Positions 6,705-7,948 of a stretch of 7,948 nucleotides of DNA are shown one piece after another. The stretch is from Bacteroidota bacterium. GTDB lineage: Bacteria; Bacteroidota; Bacteroidia; Chitinophagales; Chitinophagaceae. Numbering within the stretch: the stretch's first letter is position 1; each line of letters begins with the position of its first letter. A program made the position numbers and the translations under genes. Location of the stretch: the NCBI GenBank assembly GCA_023409975.1, contig JAEYQO010000006.1, positions 1 through 7,948 of the forward strand. Direction: 5' to 3'. The notes beneath the pieces were generated by a model. That model worked only from the letters and a program-made list of their open reading frames with translations. It did no database searches and was not told the DNA's origin.

Positions 6705-7092
6705 TGTATTGTTGATTTAGAGTAAATGAATCCTTTCCCGGACCCGGTGGTCCGGTTGCTTCGGAGAAGGTGAAGCTGGATATCAAATCAACAAATGGCG
6801 GTGTTGGAGGAAGAGCGGTTGGGAAACCGGCGGGGTGGTGGAGAGAATGTCTGGACTCTGTACTTCAGGATGGGTTGTCAGCTCCTGCAGCAACGCAGTG
6901 AACACCGTAAGGGGTACAAAGTCCTTTTCCTCCTGCTGAACGGTGATTTTTACCGGGTGCGCCATTATTAGCTGACAACCCGGTGTCCAGATACTTTGAA
7001 GCTGTGAAGTAGTTACTGGCTGATCATTGATGGATTTCAGTCCCTTTTTTCACAGGACAGGCTAACAGCACCAGCAGGAAAAGCACAAGCAT
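6688..7092 (-). pseudogene. Small lipoprotein gene with two compensating frameshifts, upstream of the DoxD-DoxA gene
   Basis: Three open stretches in two frames join into a 134-residue protein. The ATG at 7092 gives MLVLFLLVLLAC, a short lipoprotein signal with Cys12, then PVKK, and stops at 7024. A second frame, open from 7049 just at an A6 run (7045-7050), reads GLKSINDQPVTTSQLQSIW and continues through MAHPVKITVQQEEKDF, TVFTALLQELTTHPEV to its TGA at 6783. The first frame is open again below 6864 and reads TPPFVDLISSFTFSEA to TGA at 6688-6690, inside the DoxD-DoxA gene. The second switch probably lies at a C4 run (6832-6835). The net shift is zero, as expected for two single-base indels in homopolymers. 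A gene caller may instead report the 60-residue frame from ATG 6965. Family not recognised. The Pro/Thr-rich middle (about 80-95) may be a linker. The lesions could be real decay or sequencing errors. There is no clear promoter; TCAGTTTG just upstream is one mismatch from TAnnTTTG. Confidence 0.55.
6738..6755. other. GC-rich 7-bp hairpin upstream of the DoxD-DoxA start
   Basis: CCGGACC (6738-6744) and GGTCCGG (6749-6755) are perfect inverted repeats with a 4-nt loop, 34 nt before the DoxD-DoxA start on the minus strand. No T-tract follows on either strand. It lies in the part encoding the Gly/Pro stretch of the frameshifted lipoprotein, so it may only reflect codon content, but it could also affect initiation of the downstream gene. 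Confidence 0.35.
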
Positions 7093-7107
7093 ACATTATG
7101 CAAACTG

Positions 7108-7275
7108 ATGTACGCTTATGGCTATCCTCGTTTGGAGGGAATCGCTGAAGAAGATAAGCGTGCCGGTGTGCTGCTGATGTACTATGGTGGCGACCTTGCA
7201 GAGCTCTGTCTGGCGGTATCCCTGTTTGGGCTCTGGTACGTTAAGAAAGGCAGACCGGCCTATCGGTTTCTATAA
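7108..7275 (+). pseudogene. C-terminal remnant resembling caa3-type cytochrome oxidase assembly factor CtaG
   Basis: A 55-codon plus-strand stretch reads YPRLEGIAEEDKRAG, then VLLMYYGGDLAEL, a hydrophobic segment and WYVKKGR, ending at TAA 7273-7275. The order D-(K/Q)-(R)-A-G, a Met-aromatic pair, G-(G)-D/E-L, a last transmembrane helix and a basic tail is what I recall of the C-terminus of Caa3_CtaG family proteins. These are multi-helix membrane proteins that help load copper into cytochrome c oxidase and are normally several times this length. The frame is closed upstream by TAA at 7063-7065, and the DNA just left of 7093 reads better as the minus-strand lipoprotein. The 5' part of the gene is therefore missing. 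It ends tail-to-tail with the 7260-7775 gene, overlapping by 16 bp. The family call is from memory of motifs. If it is wrong, this is merely a short membrane-type frame. Confidence 0.5.
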
Positions 7276-7775
7276 GCCTCGTAACGTGCTGAGAGGGAAG
7301 CGCAATCAACCTTCTGCAGGGTGTCACCCGCAAATTCGAGATGGGTCTTATCGACATAATAAGCTGAATTACCTATCACAGCTATCTCGCCCAGCCCACG
7401 GACGAGGGAGGTTCCCTTTTGTAGAAACGAGATTTGCATGACGCTTTCCATGCCCTCCGAGTGAAAGAAATAGACCATTTCCAGCAGAGAGTCACGGACG
7501 ACACCCCTGACATTGCCGTAGCTACCGTCCTTCTCAAAGTTGTCGAATACCATTTCACCGCTCAGGGAGTCGCCTGTTCTTTCCATCCGCAGCCAGAGGG
7601 TATCGCGTTCCAGTACCCGCAGGAAACAGCCTGTGAGTGGGTCAGTAGGTGTTTCCGATGGCTGTGTGGTCAGGGAATCTACCGAAACGGTTTCCCGGGA
7701 CTCGTTTTCCGGCCCGGTACAGCTCCAGAGAAAGGAACTGAAACAGATTAGAATCGGGAATATGATCTTATTCAT
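7260..7775 (-). CDS. Bacteroidota lipoprotein, uncharacterised family
   Basis: A 171-residue lipoprotein when started at the ATG at 7775, which gives MNKIIFPILICFSSFLWSC: Lys3, a hydrophobic core and an L-W-S-C lipobox with Cys19. A longer frame from 7796 adds seven residues (MVLNPHP) ahead of the signal and is less likely. A low-complexity Ser/Thr/Glu/Pro linker (20-46) follows. The globular domain from about residue 48 begins GCFLRVLERDTLWLRM and contains DSLSGEMVFDNFEKDGSYG, GVVRDSLLEMVYFFHSEGM and VMQISFLQ, ending with DTLQKVDC. This arrangement (a GCY/GCF start, FEKDxxxG, then a Y-x-F-x-SEG-x-x-S motif, and a closing Cys) is one I recognise from many unannotated lipoproteins of this phylum. 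The first and last Cys of the domain may pair. Its function is unknown. It is convergent with the CtaG-like remnant. A heptamer array lies 40 bp upstream of its start. Confidence 0.8.
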   Translation of the reverse strand: MNKIIFPILICFSSFLWSCTGPENESRETVSVDSLTTQPSETPTDPLTGCFLRVLERDTLWLRMERTGDSLSGEMVFDNFEKDGSYGNVRGVVRDSLLEMVYFFHSEGMESVMQISFLQKGTSLVRGLGEIAVIGNSAYYVDKTHLEFAGDTLQKVDCASLSARYEAYRNR

Positions 7776-7793
7776 CGGATGCGGATTGAGAAC

Positions 7794-7801
7794 CAAATTA
7801 A
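7794..7801 (-). promoter_or_regulatory. Weak -7 element candidate for the 7260-7775 lipoprotein gene
   Basis: On the minus strand TTAATTTG differs from the Bacteroidota -7 consensus TAnnTTTG by one base and lies 18 nt before the ATG at 7775. No clear -33 TTTG is seen upstream. Any -33 region would fall close to or within the heptamer array. Confidence 0.25.
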
Positions 7802-7814
7802 GGGAATTTGGGGA

Positions 7815-7898
7815 TTCAGATGTCAGATGGCCGATGTCAGATGGCCGATGTCAGATGTCAGTTGTGAGTTGTGGGTTGTGGGTTGTGGGTTGTGGGGC
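7815..7898 (+). repeat. Degenerate array of twelve 7-bp units
   Basis: Twelve heptamers run in strict 7-bp phase: TTCAGAT, GTCAGAT, GGCCGAT, GTCAGAT, GGCCGAT, GTCAGAT, GTCAGTT, GTGAGTT, three of GTGGGTT, then GTGGGGC. The unit changes mostly one base at a time along the right half, as if blocks were copied and drifted. No gene lies inside. Confidence 0.9.
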
Positions 7899-7900
7899 CG

Positions 7901-7918
7901 CCTTGGCCTTGGCCCTGG
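7901..7918 (+). repeat. Three 6-bp units between heptamer blocks
   Basis: CCTTGG occurs twice, followed by CCCTGG, directly after the heptamer block and before the array resumes. The period here is 6 rather than 7. Confidence 0.7.
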
Positions 7919-7926
7919 TAATAGAT

Positions 7927-7948
7927 GTCAGATGTCAGATGTCAGATG
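7927..7948 (+). repeat. Resumed heptamer array cut by the window edge
   Basis: Three exact GTCAGAT units (7927-7947) and a further G follow the spacer TAATAGAT. The array probably continues beyond the window. Confidence 0.85.

Noticed and set aside
6795..6971. Plus-strand open frame beginning MAVLEEERLG opposite the frameshifted lipoprotein
   Set aside because: Its translation is low in structure, and the minus-strand reading joins into a lipoprotein that leads directly into the DoxD-DoxA gene.
7184..7441. Plus-strand open frame of 85 codons
   Set aside because: It overlaps the CtaG-like remnant and the lipoprotein gene in other frames, and its translation looks random.
7434..7751. Plus-strand open frame of 105 codons opposite the 7260-7775 lipoprotein
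   Set aside because: The minus-strand frame has a lipoprotein signal and family-like motifs; this one has neither and is its shadow.
7815..7948. Possible CRISPR array
   Set aside because: The units are 7 bp, contiguous and without spacers, and no cas gene is present.
1..7948. Insertion sequences, tRNA, rRNA, defence or secretion-system machinery genes
   Set aside because: No transposase, terminal inverted repeats, tRNA or rRNA signatures, or nuclease or machinery motifs were seen on either strand.

Overview
The window looks like chromosomal DNA from a member of the Bacteroidota, probably a free-living Chitinophagales/Saprospirales-type bacterium. This rests on two secreted proteins with type A C-terminal sorting domains of the type IX secretion system (T9SS), a DUF2490-type outer-membrane barrel, several small Bacteroidota-style lipoproteins, a fused DoxD-DoxA protein and start sites without Shine-Dalgarno sequences. 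The assignment is inference; no rRNA or marker gene is present.

Layout. Plus strand, 1-5482: the last 19 codons of an unidentified gene, a DUF2490-like barrel protein (64-789), a small lipoprotein read from a TTG start (824-1402), a 338-bp gap holding a promoter-like sequence and a palindrome, then two large T9SS cargo proteins (1741-3831 and 3893-5482). Both cargo proteins look like beta-propellers with a C-terminal sorting domain. They are separated by a strong stem-loop. A near-ideal bidirectional terminator at 5545-5573 closes this half.

Minus strand, 5673-7775: a DoxD-DoxA fusion (5673-6704), preceded by an apparent lipoprotein gene that is readable only if two compensating frameshifts are allowed (6688-7092), and a Bacteroidota lipoprotein of a familiar but uncharacterised type (7260-7775). 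Between the last two lies a plus-strand fragment (7108-7275) resembling the C-terminus of a caa3-type cytochrome oxidase assembly factor (CtaG), so 6690-7275 looks like a patch of decayed or rearranged DNA. The right edge (7815-7948) is a degenerate array of 7-bp tandem repeats. A related short array sits over the stop codon of the DoxD-DoxA gene.

The observations most worth following are the 25-bp (CA)n tract between the start codon and the signal-peptide core of the first T9SS protein, which could make it phase-variable; the heptamer arrays with a stepwise change of unit; the doubly frameshifted lipoprotein; and the seven-repeat propeller. I see no defence system, CRISPR array, transposase, tRNA or rRNA.
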